Assembly: GCA_005877855.1 (NCBI GenBank)
Contig: VBOF01000041.1
Coordinates: 1 to 5,705, forward strand
Direction of reading: 5' to 3'
Length of the DNA stretch: 5,705 bases
From: Nitrospirota bacterium
GTDB taxonomy: Bacteria; Nitrospirota; Nitrospiria; Nitrospirales; NS-4
Below, piece by piece: positions 1 through 5,042 of this stretch. Numbering within the stretch: the first letter of the stretch is position 1; each line of letters starts with the position of its first letter. The position numbers and the translations under genes were made by a program. A model generated the notes under the pieces. It did no database searches, was not told the DNA's origin, and saw nothing but the letters and a program-made list of their open reading frames with translations.

Positions 1-96
1 GGTGAGGCTCGTCGTCAAGCCTCCTCGAAGGCGACTGCAAGTTGCTTAAAGTGGTGTGTTGAGAACGCAATAGATCTGCCCTCGATTTTTCGTCCC
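1..96. other. No recognisable feature
   Basis: The 96 bases beyond the nuclease stop codon hold no supported gene, RNA or repeat. A short AT-rich stretch (CGATTTTTCG, 83-92) is not preceded by a clear stem, so I do not call a terminator. Confidence 0.5.
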
Positions 97-633
97 TTAG
101 TTCCGATTCAAACCCATCTCCCGACTTTGCAGTTTTGACTTCCAGCGCCCTTCCATCTTTATGATGTCGTCCATTGTCGAAGCCGTTCCTGCGATCTCCA
201 GGATTGAGACCTGATAGTCGCTGGGGTCCCGGCTTTTGAGAGCCACGTCGCCGCCGTGGCCCGTTTGGATGTAGTCTTGCCAGCGACGCCAGAAGCCGCC
301 CTCACCAGTCGCTGAACCAACATACTGCTCCTTTGTCCTGGGGCATGTGAGCAGATAGATTCCTCGAGAAAACTGCAGCACGGCTATCCAGCCCTTCGGT
401 AGCTTGTCCAGCCTCGAGAGTGACTCTATGAAGTTCAAGAACCCAGGGAAGTCAGGCTCCTTGAACTCCGTCCGCAATTCTTTGATCCGCTTACTTTGCT
501 GGTCAGCGCGTTGAATCCAAGCTTTGGCCCCCGGTCCCCAATCTATGAGCAGCTTGCCGACCGCGTCGCCGAGTTTCTGCTCCAGGGTGAGATCGTAGAC
601 ATCGCAACTACCCGCCTCGTCCACACCGTCCAT
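97..633 (-). CDS. GIY-YIG nuclease family protein, 5'-truncated (probable remnant)
   Basis: The 178-residue product from ATG 633 carries a recognisable GIY-YIG nuclease domain in its second half. GIY is at residues 91-93 and YVG at 104-106. An Arg pair lies in FWRRW (116-117), a Glu at 161 in MEGRWKSKL could be the metal-binding Glu, and the conserved ending is SREMGLNRN. The domain cuts DNA in homing endonucleases and repair enzymes, but the role of this stand-alone bacterial family is unknown to me. Full-length relatives as I recall them have roughly 90 further N-terminal residues before the HMDGVDxAGSCDVYDL segment, and these are absent here. In-frame similarity seems to extend a little upstream of ATG 633, to about position 670 (GTG 678 is an alternative start with only a weak AGG upstream), and then stops near a dispersed repeat at 703-723. 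No convincing Shine-Dalgarno precedes ATG 633. The nuclease domain itself looks intact, so it may be expressed, but a truncated pseudogene is the likelier reading. The ending TAA is at 97-99. Confidence 0.75.
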   Translation of the reverse strand: MDGVDEAGSCDVYDLTLEQKLGDAVGKLLIDWGPGAKAWIQRADQQSKRIKELRTEFKEPDFPGFLNFIESLSRLDKLPKGWIAVLQFSRGIYLLTCPRTKEQYVGSATGEGGFWRRWQDYIQTGHGGDVALKSRDPSDYQVSILEIAGTASTMDDIIKMEGRWKSKLQSREMGLNRN

Positions 634-702
634 ATGCGGTTTTGGGGCGTCGTGTTCTAAGAGCCTTCGGTTCTTCACGCTATTTCGCCTGGCAAGGAAA
701 GA

Positions 703-723
703 GGAGAGGGCAGGGTGAGGGGA
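703..723 (+). repeat. Half-copy of a dispersed G-rich repeat
   Basis: This 21-nt stretch reads GGAGAGGG, then C, then AGGGTGAGGGGA. It matches the right arm of the REP-like element at 5100-5120 in 20 of 21 positions and in the same orientation; the single difference is C711 versus G5108. No matching left arm lies beside it, so it is a solo arm. It sits 1 nt beyond the stop codon of the exported-protein gene (TGA at 727-725) and close to where the truncated nuclease gene loses homology. The repeat pair is directly visible; a role in rearrangement is inference. Confidence 0.75.
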
Positions 724-724
724 T

Positions 725-1321
725 TCATGGAATCGCGGCGAAGTCCAGGTCGAACGAGATTTCCCCGCCGGTCCGTGGGAAGACGAAGAGCTGGGTCGTC
801 GCGAGCGGATCGAAGTCGCCATACGTGAAGGACGCGACCACCTTGGCGCGATAGGCCGGGGACTTCGGCCAGGCGGACGTGCGATCGGCCGTGTCGTCCG
901 CACGGATTCGCACCGGCATGATCTTCCGGCCGCCCTGCACGAGCATCACGAAAGTGTTCTGCGCGAAGTCGCGGCGGTCGCCGTAGAGGGTGATGGATAC
1001 TTGAAGGTATTGGTCGTCCAATATCCGCCGGATCTCCTGCTCGTTCGGTTGCTGGGCGCGGAGCGCGAAGTGTGCCGACAGCACGGCCAGCCCCGACAGT
1101 TTCGTCATAAGGAACCCGCGGGGCCGGAACTCGTTCGCGGGATCGCTCGGTGGCCCGAACCACGAGTACAGCTCGACGGGCGGGGTGCGGGTGGTGGTGG
1201 CGGCCTTGCCCTGTTCCAGCGCCGAGGCGATCTGCTCGGCGCTCGGTTGGAGCTCGATGGCATGTGCCCGTATGGGCACGACAAACAAGATGATCAGCGC
1301 GCCGGCCATGAAGGTCCTCAT
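725..1321 (-). CDS. Exported protein of unknown function with signal peptide
   Basis: The predicted product has 198 residues. Residues 1-21 form a typical Sec signal peptide: a short basic start (MR), a hydrophobic core (AGALIILFVVPI) and an AHA signal peptidase I site before Ile22. The mature part of about 177 residues has no Cys, so it is not a lipoprotein. It is mostly beta-like, with segments such as QVSITLYGDRRDF, TFVMLVQGGRKIMPVRIRADD and TTQLFVFPRTGGEISFDLDF. I do not recognise a named family; I believe similar hypotheticals occur in Nitrospira. ATG 1321 is preferred over the in-frame ATG 1333 because GAGG lies 6 nt upstream of it, while ATG 1333 has no ribosome binding site. A perfect TTGACA box lies just upstream at 1370-1365. 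The gene ends next to a repeat arm (703-723). Periplasmic or surface location is inferred from the signal peptide; function is unknown. Confidence 0.8.
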   Translation of the reverse strand: MRTFMAGALIILFVVPIRAHAIELQPSAEQIASALEQGKAATTTRTPPVELYSWFGPPSDPANEFRPRGFLMTKLSGLAVLSAHFALRAQQPNEQEIRRILDDQYLQVSITLYGDRRDFAQNTFVMLVQGGRKIMPVRIRADDTADRTSAWPKSPAYRAKVVASFTYGDFDPLATTQLFVFPRTGGEISFDLDFAAIP

Positions 1322-1341
1322 TGCTTGCCTCATCCGGGCGG

Positions 1342-1370
1342 TATGTACCGAGACCGTTATGATCTGTCAA
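1342..1370 (-). promoter_or_regulatory. Sigma70-like promoter of the exported-protein gene
   Basis: On the minus strand TTGACA (1370-1365, a perfect -35) is followed by a 17-nt spacer and TACATA (1347-1342, a weak -10 matching 3 of 6). Transcription would begin near 1335. That leaves a leader of about 14 nt holding the GAGG ribosome binding site before ATG 1321. The -35 box ends 1 nt from the palindrome at 1372-1399. Confidence 0.5.
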
Positions 1371-1371
1371 G

Positions 1372-1399
1372 GTAGGGGCATGGCGCGCCGTGCCCCTAC
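1372..1399. repeat. 28-bp palindrome, copy 1 (between divergent promoters)
   Basis: Inverted repeat with left arm GTAGGGGCATGGCG and right arm CGCCGTGCCCCTAC. Thirteen of 14 pairs are Watson-Crick and T1381 faces G1390 as a wobble. It is 27 of 28 identical to the copy at 2079-2106. There is no unpaired loop and no T-tract, so it is not a classical intrinsic terminator. It fills the space between the -35 box of the leftward promoter (1370-1365) and that of the rightward promoter (1403-1408). It could be a dispersed REP/MITE-like element, an operator, or both. Confidence 0.9.
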
Positions 1400-1402
1400 G
1401 CC

Positions 1403-1431
1403 TTGCGGATTCGGTCCTGCGTGGCTATACT
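1403..1431 (+). promoter_or_regulatory. Sigma70-like promoter of the RING/PHD-like gene
   Basis: TTGCGG (1403-1408) as a partial -35, a 17-nt spacer, and TATACT (1426-1431), which matches 5 of 6 bases of the -10 consensus. The start of transcription would be near 1438, only about 4 nt before ATG 1442. The mRNA would therefore be nearly leaderless, which fits the lack of a Shine-Dalgarno there. Confidence 0.5.
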
Positions 1432-1441
1432 CTGCGCCGCG

Positions 1442-1741
1442 ATGGGGTGGCGACGCATCAAGCAGGGGATCGAGCTGCTGACGCTGGAGATCCAGCCAAC
1501 CTCCTGCCCGGTCTGCCGGAAGGTCCTTTACCGGAACATCACATTCTTCACCGGCGGGTGGGCTCGGTGCACGGTGTGCAACGAGATGGTCCATTACGCC
1601 TGCCTCAGCGGGGGGAGGTTCCTGAAGGATCGTCCTCGCGTCTGCGTTGACTGTAAACAAGGCCGAGTTCGCCCTGCGCAGAAGATGCCGATGCCGCCGC
1701 CGCAACCTCAAGAAGTGGTTCCTCCTGCGCCGCCCTCATGA
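1442..1741 (+). CDS. Small prokaryotic RING/PHD-like zinc-finger protein
   Basis: The 99-residue product has eight ligands in C4HC3 order: C22-x2-C25-x17-C43-x2-C46-x4-H51-x2-C54-x13-C68-x2-C71. This is the cross-brace spacing of PHD fingers and of the prokaryotic RING-type binuclear treble clefs, and two zinc ions are expected. The aromatic residue usually found two positions before the seventh ligand of PHD fingers is absent (Arg there), so a prokaryotic RING-type domain is the better label. After the finger comes a basic stretch and a Pro-rich, probably disordered tail (PMPPPQPQEVVPPAPPS). ATG 1442 was chosen because upstream TTG 1403 and GTG 1421 would lie inside the predicted promoter and none has a good ribosome binding site. 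Its stop overlaps the next start in ATGA, so it is probably made together with the membrane protein. Ubiquitin-ligase activity is not implied; a binding or adaptor role at the membrane is inference. Confidence 0.75.
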   Translation: MGWRRIKQGIELLTLEIQPTSCPVCRKVLYRNITFFTGGWARCTVCNEMVHYACLSGGRFLKDRPRVCVDCKQGRVRPAQKMPMPPPQPQEVVPPAPPS

Positions 1742-2082
1742 GGGCACCGGTGCCGGCGGGAGGCTCCCTCAATGTCCGATCCTACGGCGGGTTTTTCCTC
1801 GTCGTCGTGATCCCGATCGTCCATGCGGTCGGCGGGTTCTTCATTCTGGATTTCCTGCTCAGCGGCAACTATACGTGGGGACGCACGCTCCGCACGTTCG
1901 TCCTGTTCATGAGCAACCTGGTCTTGGCGTACGAGTTCGTGTATCGGGACCTACAGGCGCGCCATACAGACTGGTCGGATCAGCGCCTGCTGAAGAGCGT
2001 GTTGACCTATTCGGTCTTTCCCTTCTGCGTCGGGATGGCGGGGCTGGTGTTGCTCCTGGCGGCCACGCGTCTGATGAAGTAG
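1738..2082 (+). CDS. Small three-helix membrane protein of unknown function
   Basis: The 114-residue product has three hydrophobic segments: about residues 17-41 (GGFFLVVVIPIVHAVGGFF), 49-69 (TLRTFVLFMSNLVLAYEFVY) and 88-110 (LTYSVFPFCVGMAGLVLLLA). Between the second and third is a charged loop of about 17 residues (RDLQARHTDWSDQRLLK). No family is recognised. ATG 1738 overlaps the TGA of the RING/PHD-like gene in ATGA and has no Shine-Dalgarno of its own, which points to translational coupling and a shared function. The stop codon TAG (2080-2082) is part of the palindrome at 2079-2106, so that element marks the end of both gene and transcript unit. The product is probably an inner-membrane protein; whether it anchors the zinc-finger partner is inference. 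Confidence 0.75.
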   Translation: MRAPVPAGGSLNVRSYGGFFLVVVIPIVHAVGGFFILDFLLSGNYTWGRTLRTFVLFMSNLVLAYEFVYRDLQARHTDWSDQRLLKSVLTYSVFPFCVGMAGLVLLLAATRLMK

Positions 2083-2107
2083 GGGCACGGCGCGCCGTGC
2101 CCCTACT
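2078..2107. repeat. Perfect palindrome, copy 2 (between convergent genes; possible bidirectional terminator)
   Basis: A perfect inverted repeat of 30 nt; its core, 2079-2106, has arms GTAGGGGCACGGCG and CGCCGTGCCCCTAC. It differs from copy 1 (1372-1399) at a single base, C2088 versus T1381. The left end supplies the TAG stop (2080-2082) of the plus-strand membrane gene. The right end holds the minus-strand TAG TAG tandem (2108-2103), the first codon of which ends the zinc-ribbon gene. RNA from either direction would fold into a very strong GC stem, but there is no U-tract, so termination is plausible rather than shown. Confidence 0.9.
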
Positions 2108-2330
2108 AGGTGACGGCGAATTTTGCGGTATGTTGAAACCGACACTTCGGACAGAGGTAGTGCAGGTACGTGCCGTTGCCGACCAGGCGCTTGGACATCG
2201 CGACCTTGCACCAGGTGCAGGTCCGGTCAGGGGTGTCGCAGGCCGCGCACACCTGTGTGGTGGCGCCGTCCCGGGTCACCGGCACGGTCTCGTTTTTGCA
2301 CTTTGGGCAGGTCATGACGTTTTTTCGCAT
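2106..2330 (-). CDS. Small double zinc-ribbon protein
   Basis: The 74-residue product has four CxxC knuckles: C8-x2-C11, C28-x2-C31, C38-x2-C41 and C60-x2-C63. They make two zinc ribbons, C8/C11 with C28/C31 (16-residue loop) and C38/C41 with C60/C63 (18-residue loop). The rest is polar and basic with no catalytic motif, so a nucleic-acid or protein-binding role is likely but unproven. ATG 2330 and in-frame ATG 2315 are both possible starts. The second gives MTCPKC directly at the N-terminus, and neither has a clear ribosome binding site. The gene is divergent from the SCP2-domain gene (20 bp between starts) and convergent with the membrane-protein gene, ending at the palindrome. The regular Cys spacing argues that this is a real gene. 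Confidence 0.8.
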   Translation of the reverse strand: MRKNVMTCPKCKNETVPVTRDGATTQVCAACDTPDRTCTWCKVAMSKRLVGNGTYLHYLCPKCRFQHTAKFAVT

Positions 2331-2337
2331 AGCGAAA
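2323..2337. promoter_or_regulatory. Short dyad in divergent start region (possible operator)
   Basis: TTTCGC, a 3-nt spacer ATA, and GCGAAA form a 6-bp inverted repeat. It covers the ATG of the zinc-ribbon gene (2330-2328) and lies 13 bp before the SCP2 gene start. It may be a regulator site for the divergent pair or chance. Confidence 0.25.
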
Positions 2338-2350
2338 TGAGGCTTGTCAA

Positions 2351-2689
2351 ATGAGCGGGTCAGACGTCCGCGCTTTCTTCGAGGCGCTCCCGTCCCGGTT
2401 TCATGCGGCCGCAGCGGAAGGCGTGACCGCCGTGTATCAGTTCGACTTATCGGGAGACGAAGGGGGGCAGTACCATCTCCACATCGCAGACCAGACTTGC
2501 CGGGTCTCGCCGGGCGTCCATCCCATGCCGAACGTCACGCTCCGGATGGCAGGAGAGGATTGCGTGGCAATCCTCGACGGACGGCTGAATGGCGTGTCCG
2601 CCTACCTCAGTGGACGATTGAAGATGGAAGGGGATGTGGGACTGGCGATGAAGCTCGCGGCCTTTTTCCCCGACCTCAAGCCGAAGTAG
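2351..2689 (+). CDS. SCP2 sterol-binding (sterol carrier protein 2-like) domain protein
   Basis: The 112-residue product is essentially one SCP2-type domain. After an N-terminal helix (VRAFFEALPSRFHAAAAEG) come strands TAVYQFDLSG and GQYHLHIADQTCRVSPG, then PNVTLRMAGEDCVAILDGRLNGV, and the typical C-terminal stretch YLSGRLKMEGDVGLAMKLAAFF, where the family usually reads G-x-[IL]-x-[IV]-x-G-D-x-x-x-A-x-x-L. Such domains form a hydrophobic pocket for lipids or acyl-CoA-like ligands; the bacterial ligands are mostly unknown. ATG 2351 is supported by TGAGG at 2338-2342, 8 nt upstream. There is no signal peptide, so a cytoplasmic protein is expected. The 3' end overlaps the 3' end of the convergent MBL-fold gene by 14 bp, so the two transcripts are antisense to each other there. 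Confidence 0.88.
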   Translation: MSGSDVRAFFEALPSRFHAAAAEGVTAVYQFDLSGDEGGQYHLHIADQTCRVSPGVHPMPNVTLRMAGEDCVAILDGRLNGVSAYLSGRLKMEGDVGLAMKLAAFFPDLKPK

Positions 2690-3305
2690 CCGCGTCTTTC
2701 TTCAGCGCCTGGGCGATCGCCTTCTTGGCGCCCACGACCACTGGATCACCGTGGTTCGGGCAGAGCACCTCAAACTGCAACTCCAACAGCCTGCGGACGC
2801 TTGCGCGCGTGCGTGCCGGCTCATCCTGGTACTCACCTGCGACGAAGGCCAGACCTTCTCCGCCGGCATTGGTGAGCAGGTCTGCGCAGAAGACCACGCC
2901 TCCATTCCGCTCCAGGAAAAAGGAGTAATGGGCCTCAGTGGGACCTGGTGTGTGGACCGCCAGCAAGTTGCCCGGCAGGCGGTCGTTGGCCTTGAACCAA
3001 CGGTCCGGCGTCTCCTCGAAATCCACTCCGCCCTGCGGCGCGTACACCAGCACCTTGAGCTCGCGCCGATAGCGCCAGGCCGACCGCTCATGGCACGATC
3101 CGGTCAAGCAGATGGCCGCAACAGGACCGACCTTTTTGAGATCCTTTTTGGCCATGGGCAGGGGGTCAATGAGGATGGCCTTGCCTTTTTCGATGATCGC
3201 GTAGCTGTCGCTTTGGGAGTCGATCCGGTCGTCGTGCATGGTGAAGTGATAGACGCCGGGGAGGATCTCGCCCGCAAGTTTGGCCGTCCCGGTCGGTTCC
3301 GGCAT
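2676..3305 (-). CDS. Metallo-beta-lactamase-fold protein with degenerate metal motif
   Basis: The 209-residue product has the order of elements of an MBL fold: an opening strand (LPGVYHFTMHDDRIDSQSDS), IEKGKAILIDPLP (38-50), the motif-I region LTGSCHERSAW (67-77), HTPGPTEAHYSFFL (118-131), FCADLLTN (139-146) and CPNHGDP (182-188). H118, D142 and H185 match the later ligands of the fold. The HxHxDH motif is replaced by G69-S-C71-H72-E73-R74, so a normal two-metal centre is unlikely. Relatives with similarly altered motif I are known among uncharacterised MBL proteins. ATG 3305 leaves a 7-nt gap from the stop of the PEP mutase-like gene, so the two form an operon, and with only a weak AAGAA upstream the gene is probably coupled to its neighbour. 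It could be a hydrolase using one metal, or a binding protein; the substrate is unknown. Confidence 0.85.
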   Translation of the reverse strand: MPEPTGTAKLAGEILPGVYHFTMHDDRIDSQSDSYAIIEKGKAILIDPLPMAKKDLKKVGPVAAICLTGSCHERSAWRYRRELKVLVYAPQGGVDFEETPDRWFKANDRLPGNLLAVHTPGPTEAHYSFFLERNGGVVFCADLLTNAGGEGLAFVAGEYQDEPARTRASVRRLLELQFEVLCPNHGDPVVVGAKKAIAQALKKDAATSA

Positions 3306-3312
3306 GTCGCGT

Positions 3313-4986
3313 CTATTTCTTGAGATCCGCCCAGGCCTGCTGGTAGTCCTCGAACGTATCCACCTCCATCCAGCCCTTGTAGATGGTGAGGCAGGAGACG
3401 TCATGCCCGCGGTCCACCAGATCCTGCAGCATGTCGGTGAGGGAGGCTTTCGTCAGCGAGGGCGCTTCGTGGAAGGGAGCCTCGGGGTCCTTAGCCCTGC
3501 TCTTGTACGCTGACTTGAACTGATCGGCGCCCCGTTCCGAGAGCATCGCCAGGCCGATGAATTCGCCGTGGGCCCGCTCCGGGTCCAGGTGCTGGCCGAT
3601 CTTCACCAGCCGGTTGGGCCCGTCCGGAGGGACGAACCGGTAGCCGGTCGCCGGCGGGTTGTCGAGGAGGACGAGGTCCGGCTTGAAGTGCGGGCGCGGC
3701 AGCTTGCGCTGGTCCGCCCAGGCCAGGTCCACGACGATGGTGATGTCCGCGGAGCTCTTCAGGAGCTTCAGCAGAATGCCGGTCTCGAAGATGATGTCGG
3801 AGTACAGGAGCAGGCAGCGCCCCTTCAGCTCCTGTTCGGCGCAGAGGATCGACGTCAGCTCCCCCGTGTCCTCGTACCGATCGTTGTCGTAGTACCGCAG
3901 GTTGGGGAAGGCGATCTTTTCCTTCTGGTACCCGCGGACGACGGCGATGTCCTTGATGTTGACCTCGTTCAGCGCCGCGACCTGCCGTTCGAGGATGGTC
4001 TTGCCTTTGATGTCCAGCAGGCACTTGGGCTTGTCCTGAATCAAGGGCAGCAACTGTTTCTCGAAGCCGGCCGCCGGGATGATGGCCGTGATCTTCTCGG
4101 TGCCGACAGGCAGGAATTTGCGCTCGTCCTCCTCCATCTTGGTCACGCCGACCAGGTCGTAGACCTCCTGTAACGTCACCATGCGGTCCGACACCGCCTC
4201 GGCGCGATTCTCGCGTTTCAGCACGCCCAGAGTGTCGTGCATGGCTTTGATGGCGGTGCGGATGACCTGATTGGCGAAGATGACGAATTTGAAGCCGTGC
4301 CGCTCCAATTCCTCCGCTGTGACCGCGCCGAAAATGGTGGGCACCACCACCAGCGGGACGCGCCCGGACCACTGCCGGGCGACGGCGCGAAGCTCATCGA
4401 AGGTGGGGGACTTGGAGTGGATGAGCACGGCGTCGGCGCCGGCGCCGGCGTAGGCCTCGGCGCGCCGCAAGGCCTCTTCCTGCCCCCAGCCCGCGATCAG
4501 AGCCTCGGTGCGGGCGATCACGACGAAATCGGGCGAGGCTTGCGCCGACTTGGCCGCGCGGACCTTGCCCGCGTGCTCGTCGATGGAGACCAGCTCGCGG
4601 CGGACGCCGGCGTAGAACGAGCAGCGCTTGGGAAACACGTTGTCCTCGATGCAGATGCCGGCGATCCCGGCCTTCTCGTAGTCCTGGACGGTCCGCATCA
4701 CGTTGAGGGCGTTGCCGAAGCCGGTGTCGCAGTCGGCGATGACCGGGATGCGTACGGCTTCGACGATGTTCTTCGTGACCTCCAGCTGCTCCGTCATCGT
4801 GAGGAAGCTGCCGTCGGGAATGCACTTGAGCGACGCCGAGATGCCGAAGCCGGAAGCCCAGATCGCGTCGAACCCGGCCTCTTCGATCAGCTTGGCGCTG
4901 AGCGCGTCGTGGGCGCCGACCGTCTTGATGATCCCAGGCCGGCGCATCAGCTCGCGGAGTTTGGCGGCTTGTGTCATGGAGGACAT
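3313..4986 (-). CDS. PEP mutase/isocitrate lyase-superfamily domain fused to nucleotidyltransferase
   Basis: The product is a 557-residue two-domain protein from ATG 4986. Residues about 4-290 form an alpha/beta barrel aligned through its whole length with phosphoenolpyruvate mutase, the enzyme that makes phosphonopyruvate, the entry to phosphonates. Visible motifs are VGAHDALSAKL, WASGF (43-47), ADCDTGFGN with Mg2+-binding Asp85 and Asp87, E114-D-N, and the gating loop FPKRCSFY with Lys120, Cys122 and Ser123. True PEP mutases carry EDK-x5-NS; here it is EDN-x5-CS, and Cys is the residue used by isocitrate and methylisocitrate lyases. Residues about 298-557 are a LicC/MobA-like nucleotidyltransferase: TAIIPAAG, KPKCLLDIKGKTILERQ, LLLYSDIIF and GWMEVDTFEDY. 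The usual GxGTR loop after AAG is replaced by FEKQL. Similar fusions in phosphonate clusters attach CMP to phosphonates. Other possible starts are ATG 4977, and TTG 5025, which alone has a ribosome binding site (AAGGA). Downstream is the MBL-fold gene. No phosphonopyruvate decarboxylase is visible here. Confidence 0.85.
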   Translation of the reverse strand: MSSMTQAAKLRELMRRPGIIKTVGAHDALSAKLIEEAGFDAIWASGFGISASLKCIPDGSFLTMTEQLEVTKNIVEAVRIPVIADCDTGFGNALNVMRTVQDYEKAGIAGICIEDNVFPKRCSFYAGVRRELVSIDEHAGKVRAAKSAQASPDFVVIARTEALIAGWGQEEALRRAEAYAGAGADAVLIHSKSPTFDELRAVARQWSGRVPLVVVPTIFGAVTAEELERHGFKFVIFANQVIRTAIKAMHDTLGVLKRENRAEAVSDRMVTLQEVYDLVGVTKMEEDERKFLPVGTEKITAIIPAAGFEKQLLPLIQDKPKCLLDIKGKTILERQVAALNEVNIKDIAVVRGYQKEKIAFPNLRYYDNDRYEDTGELTSILCAEQELKGRCLLLYSDIIFETGILLKLLKSSADITIVVDLAWADQRKLPRPHFKPDLVLLDNPPATGYRFVPPDGPNRLVKIGQHLDPERAHGEFIGLAMLSERGADQFKSAYKSRAKDPEAPFHEAPSLTKASLTDMLQDLVDRGHDVSCLTIYKGWMEVDTFEDYQQAWADLKK

Positions 4987-5013
4987 GAGACGTGTATCGT
5001 GCGAGAAACGGGC

Positions 5014-5042
5014 GTGAAAAGTCAACGTTTCCTTGCTATGAT
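5014..5042 (+). promoter_or_regulatory. Extended -10 promoter for the SDR gene
   Basis: GTGAAA (5014-5019, 4 of 6 of the -35 consensus), a 17-nt spacer ending in TGC, and TATGAT (5037-5042, 5 of 6 of the -10 consensus). The TG one base before the -10 makes it an extended -10 type. Transcription would start near 5049, so nearly the whole hairpin repeat at 5043-5119 would lie in the roughly 90-nt leader. The -35 region overlaps the 5' end of the divergent PEP mutase-like gene if that gene starts at TTG 5025. Confidence 0.5.

Noticed and set aside
634..903. In-frame upstream extension of the nuclease reading frame
   Set aside because: The translation is Arg/Pro/Ser-rich and lies antisense-free but out of frame within the exported-protein gene, whose signal peptide and ribosome binding site are convincing.
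675..1370. Long minus-strand frame of 231 codons over the exported-protein gene
   Set aside because: The product is Arg-rich low-complexity sequence typical of an off-frame reading of GC-rich DNA, and no motif is present.
2078..2107. Palindrome as a CRISPR or phage attachment site
   Set aside because: There are only two copies in the window, with no regular spacing, no cas gene and no integrase.
2751..3323. Plus-strand frame of 190 codons opposite the MBL-fold gene
   Set aside because: Antisense shadow of a gene with clear family motifs.
4431..4451. GGCGCC-type tandem pattern
   Set aside because: It is explained by an Ala/Gly-rich coding stretch (AGAGADA) in the mutase barrel.
4987..5025. 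TTGACT at 5025-5020 (minus strand) as a -35 box for the PEP mutase-like gene
   Set aside because: No -10-like hexamer lies 16-18 nt downstream; the nearest (GATACA) is 21 nt away.
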